DNA of 64,000 nucleotides from Portunus trituberculatus (GCF_017591435.1 NC_059272.1:5258994-5322993), one strand, 5' to 3'; shown: positions 39,734-51,391, counted from the stretch's first letter. Program-made: numbers and translations. Notes: a model not told the origin generated them from the sequence alone.

Positions 39734-39781
<48 letters not shown>
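39734..39781. repeat. (AG)n microsatellite
   Basis: Pure AG tract just before LINE d. Confidence 0.95.
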
Positions 39782-39783
<2 letters not shown>

Positions 39784-39802
39784 GTTTGTTGTTTTTGTAT
39801 GT

Positions 39803-42800
39803 ATTTACCTAGTTGTATTTACCTAGTTGTAGTTTTACAGGGCCTGGGCTTTATGCTCGTGTGGCCCGTCTCCATATCTACACTTATCCAATCTTACTTT
39901 AAAAGTGTGCACACTCTTTGCAGACACTACTTCTTCATCTAAACTGTTCCACGTCTCAATACATCTCTGCGGAAACTATATTTTTAATATCTCTCAGACA
40001 TCTTCCTTTCTCAGCTTTTTACTATGCGATCTTGTGCTTGGATGTCATATTCTTCTCTCAGGATCAGTTTCTCATTATCCACTTGGTCCATTCCGTTGAT
40101 CAATTTATAGACTTGTATCAGGTCTCCTCTCTCCTTCTTTGTTCCAGGTTGGTAGATCCATAGCCTTTAGTCTCTCCTCATATGTCATCCCTTCAAGTTC
40201 TGGGACCATTCTTGTAGCCATTTTTGTAGCCTCTCCAATTTCTTATGTGTTTCTTTTTATGAGGGTCCACACTACTCCTGCATATTCCAATCTGGGTCTT
40301 ATTATAGTATTTATCAATTTCTTCATCATTTCTTTGTCCATGTAGTGAAATGCTACTCCAATATTCCTCAGCAAATTATATGTTTCTCTAAAATTCTATC
40401 AATATGGCTTACTGGTTGATTGTTTTCTTCCATCGTCACTCCTAAGTCCTTTTCCTTTTGACTTTCTCCAGTTCTACACCATCTCCCATCTTATAGATTC
40501 CCACAGGTCGTCTTTCACTCTTTCCCATTTCCATGACATGGCTTTTGTTCACATTGAATTCCATTTCCCACTTCTTACTCCATTCCCAGATCTTATTTAG
40601 GTCTTCTTGCAGTATTTCACAATCCTCCTTTTGCTTTATAACTCTGCACAGTTTCGTATCATCCATAAACAAATTTATGTAGCTGTTCACTCCTTCTGGC
40701 ATGTCGTTAATATAAATGAGGAAAAGTATTGGTGCCAATACTGACCCCTGTGGCACTCCGCTTTCTACTGCTCTCCACTTGGACTTCATATCTTTAACTA
40801 CCGTCCTTATTTCTCTCCCCTCAAATAATTTTCTATCCATCTCAATGTGCTTCCTTTTAAGCCACCCTTCTCCTCTAACTTCCACAGTAATCTTGCATGT
40901 GGCACTTTGTCAAACGCCTTTTTAAATCCAAATAGATGCAGTCAACCCATCCTCTCTCTCTTGTACTCTATCAACTATTCTAGAATAGAAACTCAATAAA
41001 TTAGTTACACAAGACCGTTCTTTTCTAAAACCAAATTGGCTATTTGATATTAATTTGTTATCTTCAAGGAACTCGATCCATTGTTTCTTTATTATTCTTT
41101 CACACATCTTGCATATTACACTAGTTAGTGATACCGGTCTGTAATTTAAAGGTTCTTCTTTCCTTCCACTCTTATATATGGGAAACACCTCAGCTCTTTT
41201 CCATTCTACTGGCACTGTTCCAGTTTCTATTGAGCATTTTATGATGTTGTATATAGGACTTGCTAGTTCTTCCCTACATTCTTTCAGTATTCTGCCTGAG
41301 CCTTCATCCGGTCCCATTGCCTTCTCTTCATCCAGTTCCTTCATTAACTCTTTTATTTCAAGCTTGGTTACTTTAATCTCTTTCATATAGATTGTCTCTC
41401 TATTACCCTGGATTTTTTAGTAAAGACGTCCTGGAATTTTTTATTTAATAGTTCTGCCATACTTTTTGGGTCTTCCACCATCCCGTTCTCTCCTTTTAAC
41501 CTTTCTATTGTTTTTTTTTGCCTAATTTTTCCATTTATGAATCTATAGAACAATTTTGGTTGCTCCTTACATTTTTCGACAATATCTTTTTTGAAGTTCT
41601 TTTCCTCTTCCTTCCTCACCTTAACATATTCATTTCTCGCTGCCTTGAAGTTTTCCTTGTTTGTTGGATTCTATTTCTCCTCCACCTTTTCCATGCTCCA
41701 TCTCTTTTCTCCTTTGCCCTAGCACACCTTGCATTAAACCAATCTTTCTTTCCTTCTTCTTTTGGTCTATATTTTGGGACATATTCCTGACTCCTGTTTT
41801 GTATATTTCCAAAAATAAGTTATATTTGTCTTGCATTGTCTCTGAGTTTTCCATCTCCTCCCAGTCTACGTTTTTAAAATAGTTCTTGAGATTCTCAATA
41901 TCAGCCTTTCTGTAATTTAATCGGTCTCCTTTGTATGAATCGTCTCTATCTTCCTTTCCTTCTTCTATATCTATTTCTAATATTGCATGGTCACTCTTTC
42001 CCAATGGGCACTTATATCTTATATCATCATTCATTTGTATACCCCTTGTAAAAACTAGGTCCAATCTCGCCGGCTCGTTTCCTCTGAAGCTTGTGCATTC
42101 CTTTACTCTCTGGTCCATCATATTGTCTATCATTAGGTTTAAGAATCTTTCTCCCAGGCTTCTTCCCCATACCACTTTCATAATTTTCCCAGTCCACTTC
42201 TTTACAGTTGAAATCTCCTACTAATATCACTTTTCTCCTTTCTTTAACAATTCTCATTAGACTCCTTATTGTGTCATCTATCATGTCTTTATATTCTTGA
42301 TTGGTCCATGAATTTGTTTTGGTGGCACATATGTTACAATGATTGTTATCTCTTTTTATTAATATGCATCTTAATATACAATACTTCTGCTTTTCCTTCC
42401 CACATTCCACTTGATTTATCACTATCTCCTTCCTTAACATTATCATGACTCCTCCTCCTCCTTTACCCACTCTGTCTCTTCTCCATACATTATACCTATT
42501 ATCCAAGACTATTTTGATTTCCTCATTTAGTTTTGTTTCAGCCAGGCATACAATATCTGGATTTTCTTTCCTTATGTAATCTCTTAATTCTAATTTACTT
42601 GATAAAACCCCGTCAATGTTCATATACATAATTTTTAGTCTTTTGCCTTTATCATTTTTAGTTAAACTTGTTCCAATTTTTTCTCTTCCTTCTTGTTTAT
42701 ATACCATTTCCTTATTCTGTCTCCTAGAATTCTCCAAAAAAAATGCCTTCTTCTCCTCTTCTGACCTTTCATTATTCTTTTCCCTTACTGCTGCTGCCAG

Positions 42801-43830
42801 TTCATTGTATCTCTTCCTTTCTTCCTCATTTCTATTTTTCTTTATATATATCCTTGCAGCCTTCTGTTTCTCTAAGTTTTGTTGTTCTATATAATATTTC
42901 TTCTGTTGCTGCTTGTGATTTTAGTAATATTTTAATTGGTCTCGTTTTCCTTCTTGATATGGTCCCATTCTGTTTATTTCTTCTACTTCCTCTTCCAAGT
43001 TCTGCCTATCTTCGTCATTAAGATTCTTCAGTAGGTCTTTGACTGATTTCATTTCTTCTTTTCTCTTTTTGGTCTATATTTATTTTTTTTCTTTTAATCC
43101 AAACGACTACACTCTTCTTTTTTCTGCAATTTCTCTAACTAGATTTTCTTTTGTCTTGAGGACTCCTATCATTTTGTTTGTCATATTTTCTTCTTTTCTT
43201 TAAGTTGTTCTTGAATCACCTGAAAATCGGCCTTATCTTTCTTATCTTGGACTCTCCATGCTTGTACTTCTTTTTTAATCACGTTCTGTACTCTTTCCTC
43301 TTCCTTGTTTACTAGATCTTTCAGCTTCTCCTTTTCTTTCTCGGATTTACCGAGTCCTTCTTCCATCTGCTGCTTGTAGTTAGCTACTCCCTTTTTTAGT
43401 TCTTCGTTTTCGCTCTTAGCCTAGCTTCATTTTCTTCCACTTTTCTTATCCTTTCTCTCAGTCTTATAAACTCCATTTCCTGTTCTTTATTCTCTTTCAT
43501 TTCTATCTTCCTTTATCAGTTTATCTAGTTTACATTCAATATTTGACACTCTCTTAAGTAGTGAAGTTGTCGTCGTATCGAACCCTTGAATGCGTTCTCC
43601 CTCACCGTCATAGTCATCATCAGCCCCTTCTCTATTCTCATGTCTGCATTTGGATGGAATATCTTTTTCACTCATTATTCTTTAATAATTGATTTCATGA
43701 AAAGAAAAAAAAAAAAAAAATGAGTCCACACTACCTGCCCAGGCCACTGTAAATACTATACAACAGGTGTAGTGAAGATCAGCTGATCGTCGGAACTGCG
43801 CCAGAGCGTCCGCCCTCAACCGTGTCTCTC
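39803..43830 (-). mobile_element. LINE copy d, near full length with 5' UTR
   Basis: The 3' tail (two CAACTAGGTAAATAC units) ends at about 39803. The 5' UTR (43680-43830, including GTGAAGATCAGCTGATC on the plus strand) ends at a (TG)n, 43833-43860, that is also the 3' tail of copy e. So d and e are head to tail. Confidence 0.85.
39950..43675 (-). pseudogene. LINE d polyprotein: ORF1-like, EN, RT, broken
   Basis: Start MSEKDIPSKCRH at 43675, then a coiled-coil/charged ORF1-like part to about 42750 with the RNA-binding-like domain. The endonuclease follows (KIMYMNIDGVLSSKL at about 42640, LVGDFNCKEVDWENY, LGKSDHAILEI at about 41990), the linker, then RT with MGPDEGSGRI (normal GPDxVSG changed), FGFRKERSC, SGVPQGSVLAP and motif C reading FMDDTK at about 40670. 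The C-terminal tail ends near 39950. Both catalytic Asp are kept. The remnant ATATATAT in the ORF1 part (about 42841) is short here, unlike in e and f. Confidence 0.82.
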
Positions 43831-43983
43831 GAATGTGTGTGTGTGTGTGTGTGTGTGTGTATTTACCTAGTTGTAGTTTTACAGGGCCTGGGCTTTATGC
43901 TCGTGTGGTTCCGTCTCCATATCTACACTTATCCAATTTTTCTTTAAAACTATGTACACTCTTTGCTGACACCACTTCCTCAC

Positions 43984-46892
43984 TCAAACTGTTCCAAGTC
44001 TCAACACATCTTTGGAAACTAAATTTTTAACATCTCTCAGACATCGTCCCTTCCTTAGTTTCTTACTATGCGATCTTGTGCTTCTAAAGTCATATTCTTC
44101 TCTCAGGATCAGTTTCTCATTATCCACTTCATCCATTCCGTTAATCAATTTATAAACTTGTATCAGATCCCCTCTCTCTCTTCTCTGCTCCAAGGTTGGT
44201 AGATCCATTGCCTTTAGTCTCTCCTCATATGCCATCCCTTTAAATTCTGGAACCATTCTTGTAGCCATTTTTGTAGTCTCTCTAATTTTCTTATGTGTTT
44301 CTTTTATGGGAGTCCACACAACTCCTGCATATTCCAATCTAGGTCTTATTTTAGTACTTATCAATTTCTTCATCATTTCCTTGTCCATATAGTGAAATGC
44401 TACTCCAATATTCCTTAGCAAATTATATGTCTCTCTGAAAATTCTATCAATATGGCTTACCGGTTGATTATTTTCTTCCATTGTCACTCCCAAGTCCTTT
44501 TCCTTTTTTACTTTTTCTAGTTCTACTCCATCTCCCATCTTATAGATTCCCACTGGTCGTCTTTCACTTTTCCCATTTCCATGACATGGCTTTTGTCCAC
44601 ATTGAATTCCATCTCCCATTTTTGCTCCATTTCCAGATCTTGTTTAAGTCTTCCTGTAGTATTTCACAATCCTCTTTTGTTTAATGACTCTGCACAGTTT
44701 CGCATCGTCCATAAACAGATTTATGTAGCTGTTCACTCCCTCTGGCATGTCATTTATATATACGAGAAAAAGTATTGGTGCCAATACTGACCCCTGTGGC
44801 ACTCCGCTGTCTACTGTTCTCCACTTGGACTTCATATCTTTAACTATCGTCCTTATTTCTCTCCCCCTTAAGTAATTCTTCATCCATCTCAATGTGCTTC
44901 CTTTTAAGCCACCCTTCTCCTCTAACTTCCATAGTAATCTTTCATGTGGCACTTTATCAAAAGCCTTTTTTAGATCTAAATAAATACAGTCAACCCATCC
45001 TCTCTCTCTTGTACTTTATCAACTATTCTAGAGTAGAAACTCAATAAATTTGTCACACATGACCGACCTTTTCTAAAACCAAATTGGCTATTTGATAATA
45101 TTTTGTTGTCTTCAAGAAACTCGATCCATTGCTTCTTTATTACTTTTCACACATCTTGCATATTACACTAGTTAGTGATACCGGTCTGTAATTTAAAGGT
45201 TCTTCCTTCCTTCCGCTCTTATATATGGGAACCACCTCAGCTCTTTTCCACTCCACTGGCACTGTTCCATTTTCTATTGAGCATTTTATGATGTTGTATA
45301 TTGGACTTGCTAGTTCTTCCCTACATTCTTTCAGTATTCTGCCTGAGACTTCATCCGGTCCCATTGCCTTTTCCTCATCCAATTCCGTCATCAACTTTTT
45401 ATTTCAAGCTTGGTTACTTTAATCTCTTTCATATAGACAGTCTCTATTACCCTGTGGTCTTTCAAATTTGGATTCCTTAGTAAAGACCTCATGAAATTTA
45501 CTATTTAACAGTTCTGCCATACTTTTGGGTCTTCCACCATTCTGTTTTCTCCTTTTAACCTTTCTATTGTTTCTTTTTGTCTTATTTTTCCATTTATGAA
45601 TCTGTAGAACAATTTTGGTTGTTCCTTACATTTTCGACAATGTCCTTTTCATAGTTCTTTTCTTCTTCCTTTCTCACCTTAGCATATTCATTTCTTGCTG
45701 TTTTGAAGTTTTCCTTATTTTCTGGATTTCTGTTTCTTCTCCACCTTTTCCATGCTCCATCTCATTTCTCCTTTGCCCTAGCACATCTTGCATTAAACCA
45801 ATCTTTCTTTCCTTCTTCTTTAGGTCTATATTTCGGAACATATTCCTGACCCCAGTTTTGTATATTTCCAAAATAAGTTATATTTCTCTTGAACCGTTAA
45901 TGAGTTTTCCATCTCCTCCCAGTTTACGTTTTAAAATAGTTCTTGAGATTCTCAATATCAGCCTTTCTGTAATTTAATCGGTCTCCTTTGTATGATTCAT
46001 CTCTATCTTCCTTTCCTTCTTCTATATCCATTATAATATTACATGGTCACTCTTTCCCAATGGGCACTTGTATCTTATATCATCGTTAATTGGTATATCC
46101 CTTGTAAAAACTAGGTCTAATCTTGCCGGCTCATCGTTTCCTCTGAATCTTGTGTTTTCCTTTACTCTTTGGACCATCAAATTATCTATCATTAGGTTCA
46201 GGAATCTATCTTCCCAGGCATCTTCCCCCCATACCACTTTCATAATTTTCCCAGTCTACCTCCTTACAGTTGAAATCTCCTACCAATATCACTTTTCTCC
46301 TTTCCTTAATGATTCTTGTAAGACTCCTTATTGTGTCATCTATCATGTCTCTATATTCTTGGTTAGTCCATGAGTTTGTTTTTGGTGGCACATATGTTCC
46401 AATGATTGTTAACTCCTTTTTGTTAATATGCATCTTAACATACAGTATTTCTGATTTTCCTTCCCAAACTCCACTTGATTTACCACTATCTCCTTCCTTA
46501 ACATCATCATGACTCCTCCTCCTCCTTTACCCACTCTGTCTCTCCTCCATATATTATACCTTTTATCTATGTCTATTTTATTGCCTCATTTAACTTTGTT
46601 TCCACCAGGCATACAATATCTGGTTCTTCTTTCTTTATGTAATCTCTTAATTCTAATTTACTAGATAAAATCCCATCTATGTTTGTATACATCATTTTTA
46701 ATCTCTTGTTCTTATCATTTTTAGTTAAACTTGCTCCATTTTTTCTCTTCTTTCTCTTTTATATACCATTTCCTTATCCTGTCTCCTATAATTCTCCAAA
46801 AATGCCTTCTTCTCCTCTGACCTTTCATTATTTTTTCTCTTGCTTCTGCCACCAGTTCATTGTGTCTCTTCCTTTCCTCCTTGTTTCTATTT

Positions 46893-46978
<86 letters not shown>

Positions 46979-47823
46979 TTGCAACCTTCTGTTTCTCTGA
47001 GTTTTGTTTTTCTATATAGTACTTCTTCTGCTGCTGCTTGTGATTTTAGTAATATCTTAATTGGTCTCACTGTTCCTTCTTGATATGGTCCCATTCTATG
47101 GATTTCTTCTACTTCCTCTTCTAAGTTCTGTCTATCCTCGTCATTCAAATGTTTTAGTAGGTCTTTTACTGATTTCATTTTGCCTTTTTCCCTTCTTGGT
47201 CTATATTTGACATTTTTTTCTTTCAGTCCAAAAATAATTACACTCTTCTTTTTTTCTGCAATTTCTCTTCCTAAATTTTCTTTTTTCTTGAGGACTCCTA
47301 TCATTTTGCTTGTCATATTTTCATCTCTTTCTTTTAACTGTTCTTGAAATACTTCTTGAAATGATTCCTTGTCTTTCTTATCTTGGATTCTCCATGCTTG
47401 TACTTCTTTTTTAATCACGTCTTGTACTCTTCCTTCTTCTTTGTTAACTAGATCTTTTAGCTTCTCTTTTTCTTTCTCGGCTTTACCGAGTCCTTCTTCC
47501 ATCAATTTCTTGTAGTTCGCTATTTGGACTTTTTATTCTTCATTTTAGTTTCTTAGCCTAGTTTCATTTTCTTCCACTCTTTTTATCCTTTCTTTCAATT
47601 TCTGGAGCTCTTTATCCTGTTCTTCATTCTCATTCATTCCCATACTCTCCTTTATCAATTTATCTAATTTACGTTCGATAGTCAAGACTCTATCAAATAG
47701 TGAAGTTTGCTCCGTATCAAAGTTTTCAAATTCTCTTTCTCCCTCACCAACATTGTCATCATCAGCTTTCATTCTTTCCCTTGTCACATACCTGCATTTA
47801 GATGGAATATCTTTCTCACTCAT
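43984..47823 (-). pseudogene. LINE e polyprotein: ORF1-like, EN, RT, broken
   Basis: Start MSEKDIPSKCRY at 47823, coiled coil to 47545, then after a break 47505-46828 (IIFGLKEKNVKYRP, EEIHRMGPYQEGTVRPIKI) where the IYIYIY run marks the microsatellite. Endonuclease: MMYTNIDGILSS-like text near 46690, VYVPPKTNSW-like near 46400, LVGDFNCKEVDWENY and LGKSDHVIL near 46050. RT: MGPDEVSGRILKE at about 45360, KAFDKVPHERL, SGVPQGSVLAP, FMDDAK at about 44710. Tail to 43984. It shares several frameshifts with copy f. Confidence 0.84.
46903..46976. repeat. (AT)n expansion inside LINE e coding region
   Basis: Lies at codons for the DIYIKR segment of the ORF1-like domain; the same place as 54410-54471 in copy f and the short seed near 42841 in copy d. 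Confidence 0.95.
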
Positions 47824-48034
47824 TATTATTTAACACTATTCATGAAAAAAAAATGAGTCCACACTTTTCGCCCAGGTCACTGTAAACCCAAACAAAGGTA
47901 GTGAAGATCAGCTGATTCTCGGGCACTATGCGTGCTTCCTCTATCGCGTCTCGTGTGTGTGTATGTGTGTTTTCATGAATGTTACAAGGCACCATGTAAC
48001 TTATCTTCGAGAAAAAAAAGGAGATAAAAAGATA

Positions 48035-48036
<2 letters not shown>

Positions 48037-48098
<62 letters not shown>
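48037..48098. repeat. (AG)n microsatellite
   Basis: Pure AG tract in the right part of the probable piggyBac-type element. Confidence 0.95.
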
Positions 48099-48100
<2 letters not shown>

Positions 48101-48519
48101 AGTCTATGCCATTGGGTAATTTTAGACACAAGGCAGGACGCATGTAGCTTATCTTTAGTGATTGGTGGAGACAAGGATAGGAGGAGCACTAAGTTTCAAG
48201 GACAGCATCCTGTGTGGTTGGTATCCAACACACTATCGGGACAACTGAACTGAAGAAAGCTCAGAAAGAAATATCGCCACTGGCGTCACCTATATCTACT
48301 CTTCATGACGCCTACATAGGCGTCACCGTATTGAAGGGGTTAAAGAAATAAAATTAAGATTTATAACATTTTGAGTTTTCATGATTCACATCACACTAAC
48401 ATTTCTGAAAAATCATTACTCTCTTAACAAGGATCATCTTATTTACAATTACCACTTTAGGCTTTCCCTAGATTACCTGTAGACTCAGGATTTAAGAACA
48501 CCAGCAATGCATTCCTTAC

Positions 48520-48654
48520 CGACAGTGGTGATAGGCAGTGATGTGACATGCTGTGATCCTTTTGAAAGGAGCATGTCAGGCTGCTGCCCCACATCACCAC
48601 GGTCTGTAGGTGGGGAAGAGTTGCCTCGAGGCTTCTCCCCAGATGCCGTGGATT
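48520..48654 (-). pseudogene. linker exon copy 3
   Basis: 135 bp, 45 codons, phase 1 at both ends, so it can be included or skipped without a frame change. Encodes ESTASGEKPRGNSSPPTDRG and on to PITTVG. Donor GTAAGG at 48514-48519. Confidence 0.65.
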
Positions 48655-48768
48655 CTGAAAAGCATTTAGAAACAATTAATTTATAAAGGAAACAAGGCTC
48701 ATGATGATTGTACACTCTTCAATCTACATACATGGAGTATTTAAGAACACCAGCAATGCATTCCTTAC

Positions 48769-48898
48769 CAACAGTGGTGACAGGCAGTGATGTGACATGC
48801 TGTGACCCTTTAGAAAGGAGCATGTCAGGCTGCTGCCTCACATCACCACAGTCTGTAGGTAAGAGTTGCCTCAGGCTTCTCCCCAGATGCCATGGATT
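48769..48898 (-). pseudogene. linker exon copy 2, frame-disrupting
   Basis: 130 bp with the same acceptor (TGCTTTTCAG) and donor (GTAAGG) as its neighbours, from which it is separated by 114-bp introns. Compared with copy 3 it lacks five bases (four G's after CTGTAGGT and one before AGGCTTCT on the plus strand), so inclusion would shift the frame. Confidence 0.65.
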
Positions 48899-49012
48899 CT
48901 GAAAAGCATTTAGAAGCAATTAATTTACAAAGGAAACAAGGCTCATGGTGATTGTACACTCTTCAATCTACATACATGAAGTATTTAAGAACACCAGCAA
49001 TGCATTCCTTAC

Positions 49013-49141
49013 CAACAGTGGTGACGGGCAGTGATGTGATATGCTGTGACCCTTTAGAAAGGAGCATGTCAGGCTGCTGCCCCACATCACCACGGTCTGT
49101 ATAAGAGTTGCCTCGAGGCTCCTCCCCAGATGCCGTGGATT
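49013..49141 (-). pseudogene. linker exon copy 1 (first in transcription order)
   Basis: 129 bp, 43 codons, between CTTTTCAG and a GTAAGG donor. It encodes a Ser/Thr/Gly-rich segment (ESTASGEEPRGNS, then SKGSQHITSLPVTTVG). The reading of the integrase exon passes into it in frame without splicing, so the acceptor here may be silent. Confidence 0.65.
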
Positions 49142-50390
49142 CTGAAAAGACAGAAAATATGGGAGAACCATTTCTTGCAGCTGATGGCAGCAATATTTGG
49201 TCACAAACTTGTGCATGCTTCTGTGCAAAACTGGGCAATTTATATGGTTTAATGTGAATTAAAGCAATTTTATTTGCAAGGACTTTTCCATTTTTACTGA
49301 TTTTTACACAGTTATCTAAGATACTGTGTATGTCATAAGGTCCGAGCCAGTCCTCCTCAAGCCAGGAACCTTTCCTTCCTTGCTTTTTATTATTCTTTAT
49401 AAGAACTTTTATTCCAATTTTGAAGTTGAATGACTTATATCCTTTGGTCTTCCTCATTTCATAATACTTTTTTGTTTAGCTTGAGCTTCAGCAATATTAT
49501 TGTCAACTTTTTCTTTGACAGCTTTGATAGAGTTGATTCTAGATTCTATTGCATCATCAGATGGATTCAAATTTGGGAACTCTAAAATACTGGATTCTTC
49601 ATTATCATTTTCTTGAAGATCAATGAACAGTCTTGGCTGTCTACCAAACATCAAGAAAAAGGGGGAATACTTTGTAGAAGCTTGCACTGAAGTTCTGATA
49701 CCAAATAAAGCAACCTCTAAATGTCTGTCCCAGTCATCTTGATTTTCATTGACTAATTTAGTCAAAACAGCCTTCAGCATCTGGTTGGTTCTTTCATCTT
49801 GACCATTAGTCTGGGGGTGGTATGCAAGTGTAACTAAGTGCTTTACTCCAAAAATGGAAAAGAGCTGATCATTTAATCTATTGCAGAATTCCTTTCCCTG
49901 ATCAGTTAAAATTTTCTCTGGGGGACCAAAACGGTAAAAAATACTCTGCAACACATCACACACAAGATCAGCAGATTTTGAAGGGAATGGAAATGCCTCT
50001 ATGAATTTGGACCATAAATCTGTCAAAGTGAGGATGTACTTGTTGCCTGATTGGCTCTCTGTTAGGGGGCCTATTAAGTCTACACCAACCATCTGCCTTC
50101 AGTCTTAATTGGTTTCAAAAGTGGTCCTACAGTTTTTATCTTCTGGGATCTTTGACATTTATCACATTCACTTATCCATTTCATGACATCTTTCTTTATG
50201 CCTAGCCAATAAAATCTTTCTGTAATCTTAGAAATAGTCTTATTGATACCCATGTGGGCTCCTCTGCTAGAGCCATGAACATCTTCAAATACTTTCCTTT
50301 TTTGTTCCTCAGTGAAGATAACTTCTTTCAAGTGAACTGGTCCTCCTTCCTTTTCTTTGCAGATGTAATAAAGCCTGTCCTGGTCAGCAG
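49142..50390 (-). pseudogene. Ginger-like integrase exon: H2C2, DD35E core, GPY-like domain
   Basis: A DDE transposase/integrase catalyses DNA strand transfer. After an acceptor (AAATTCCAG) at 50391, the exon shows an H2C2 zinc-binding pattern (FEDVHGSSRGAHMGI then CDKCQ). A one-base loss near 50090 shifts the frame. The core (50092-49454) has Asp5 in VGVDLIGPL, Asp64 in ILTDQGKEF and Glu100 in HPQTNGQDE, with 35 residues between the last two. A second one-base loss, in an A-run near 49470, shifts the frame to the C-terminal part (MRKTKGYKSFNF, then EDWLGPYDIHSI, a GPY-like fold). All three catalytic residues are kept; only two single-base gaps break it. Confidence 0.85.
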
Positions 50391-50718
50391 CTGGAATTTT
50401 GAGTAGTATTAACACCATGCAATCAGAAAGTGTGCTAAGGGAAGAAGGAAGACCAAAGTAGAAGCTTTATGTATGAGCCAAGGAAAAGAAAAAAAAAGAC
50501 AGGTTCTAGTTTCCTAAGAAAAGAACACAATAACATCCAGTTGAAGAAATGATGAGACCTTACTCTTGAAAGAATCAAAGTCACAGGAGAGGAAAAGAAA
50601 AGGAGTTAGCATGAATGAAACTAAAGACAAAAAGAGATGTAACATTGCACCAAAGAAACAAACTGAAGATTAACATTATAGAAGCTAGAAATGGATGCAA
50701 CATTTACATTTCAGGGGG

Positions 50719-50744
50719 GAGAGAGAGAGAGAGAGAGAGAGAGA
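50719..50744. repeat. (AG)n microsatellite in a Ginger-like intron
   Basis: Short AG run just downstream of the donor of the N-terminal exon. Confidence 0.9.
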
Positions 50745-50751
50745 TACGTAC

Positions 50752-50872
50752 CCTGAAGTTGGAAACGCTTAGCAAACCTATAGAGACAATATCTCTCCCT
50801 GCTGTTGAAGTTCCCCAAGTCACCAGTCTTAAGAAACTTCTGCACATCCTCCAAAGTGTAACTTCTTTGAGT
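50752..50872 (-). pseudogene. Ginger-like gene, N-terminal exon
   Basis: 121-bp exon with a 3' splice site (CTCTTTTAG) before 50872 and a donor GTACGT after 50752. It encodes TLEDVQKFLKTGDLG then RERYCLYRFAKRFQLQ, like the short N-terminal domain before the H2C2 region in GIN1/Ginger proteins. It ends with one base of a codon, and the next exon supplies two, so the frame continues. A start codon is not in this exon, so at least one exon is missing upstream. The exon itself is open; it is called pseudogene because the rest is broken. Confidence 0.6.
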
Positions 50873-51264
50873 CTAAAAGAGATCATGATTAGTTAATAAT
50901 CACACTGAGTAGTTAATAATGACATGAATGCAGCAAAAAATAGTTGTCAGTATCACACAACAAATGACCATAGTTCTCAAGAAATGGTAAATATTAATTC
51001 CTAAAAGGTACCTTTGATTTTCAATGTTAAACAAGATAACCTATTTCCATTCTTTTCTCTTCATACCTTGGTTTAACCATATATAAACTAGTCAAACCAA
51101 GATTAACCTAGTAAGCCTGAGTCTGTTTTGCTAGGCACACAGGAAACATTAAGAAAAACAGTAGACATACCTCAATTTTGTTACTTATCATCCCATATTC
51201 ATTTTGTTTTATGCAAAATTAAAGTAATTTTCTAACAAACAACAATAACAAATGTTCTATATAT
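50873..51264. other. unassigned sequence
   Basis: 5' of the N-terminal Ginger-like exon. No further exon recognised. Confidence 0.4.
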
Positions 51265-51340
51265 TTTAAAAAATAAGTTATATTTCTCTTGCACTCTTTC
51301 TAAGTTTTCCATTTTCTCCCACTTAACATATTTGAAATAG
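51265..51340 (-). mobile_element. short LINE fragment, target of LINE f
   Basis: ATAAGTTATATTTCTCTTG and GAGTTTTCCAT-like text match the EN-RT linker of copies d-f (for example 53380-53450). LINE f begins directly at its right edge, so f inserted into or next to an older member of the same family. Confidence 0.6.
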
Positions 51341-51391
51341 TGTATTTACCTAGTTGTATTTACCTAGTTGTAGTTTTACAGGGCCTGGGCT

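Larger units (their letters stand above)
43861..47945 (-). mobile_element. LINE copy e, near full length
   Basis: Same family as d and f. 3' end next to (TG)n 43833-43860; 5' UTR 47824-47945 followed by TGTGTGTGTATGTGTGT. It carries a 74-bp (AT)n inside the ORF1-like coding part (46903-46976). Confidence 0.87.
39588..48343. mobile_element. probable piggyBac-type element hosting LINEs d and e
   Basis: The left end is TTAA (39588-39591) followed by CCCCTTCA; the right end is TGAAGGGG followed by TTAA (48340-48343). TTAA target duplications and CCC-type tips are the piggyBac signature. Next to the right tip is a palindrome, TGACGCCTACATAGGCGTCA (48306-48325). Without the LINEs the element would be only about 600 bp, a MITE. 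The TIR match is short, so this is moderate evidence. An (AG)n tract occurs in both remaining parts (39734-39781 and 48037-48098). Confidence 0.5.
38226..50872 (-). mobile_element. Ginger/GIN1-type transposase gene, broken and interrupted
   Basis: Pieces in one order on the minus strand: N-terminal exon (50872-50752), integrase exon (50390 to about 49142), three linker exons (49141-48520), a long intron with inserted elements, and the peptidase-PHD exon (39103-38226). No reverse transcriptase lies anywhere in it, which argues against a Ty3/gypsy element and for a Ginger-type cut-and-paste element or a GIN1-like gene derived from one. Ginger transposases are known to carry gypsy-like integrases and accessory domains of these kinds. 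That all pieces are one gene is an inference from order, strand and domain logic. Terminal repeats were not found. Confidence 0.65.

Noticed and set aside
49142..50390. A Ty3/gypsy LTR retrotransposon
   Set aside because: The integrase core is similar, but no RT, RNase H, protease or LTRs are seen, and the exon structure with downstream peptidase and PHD domains fits Ginger/GIN1-type genes better. Kept as an alternative only.
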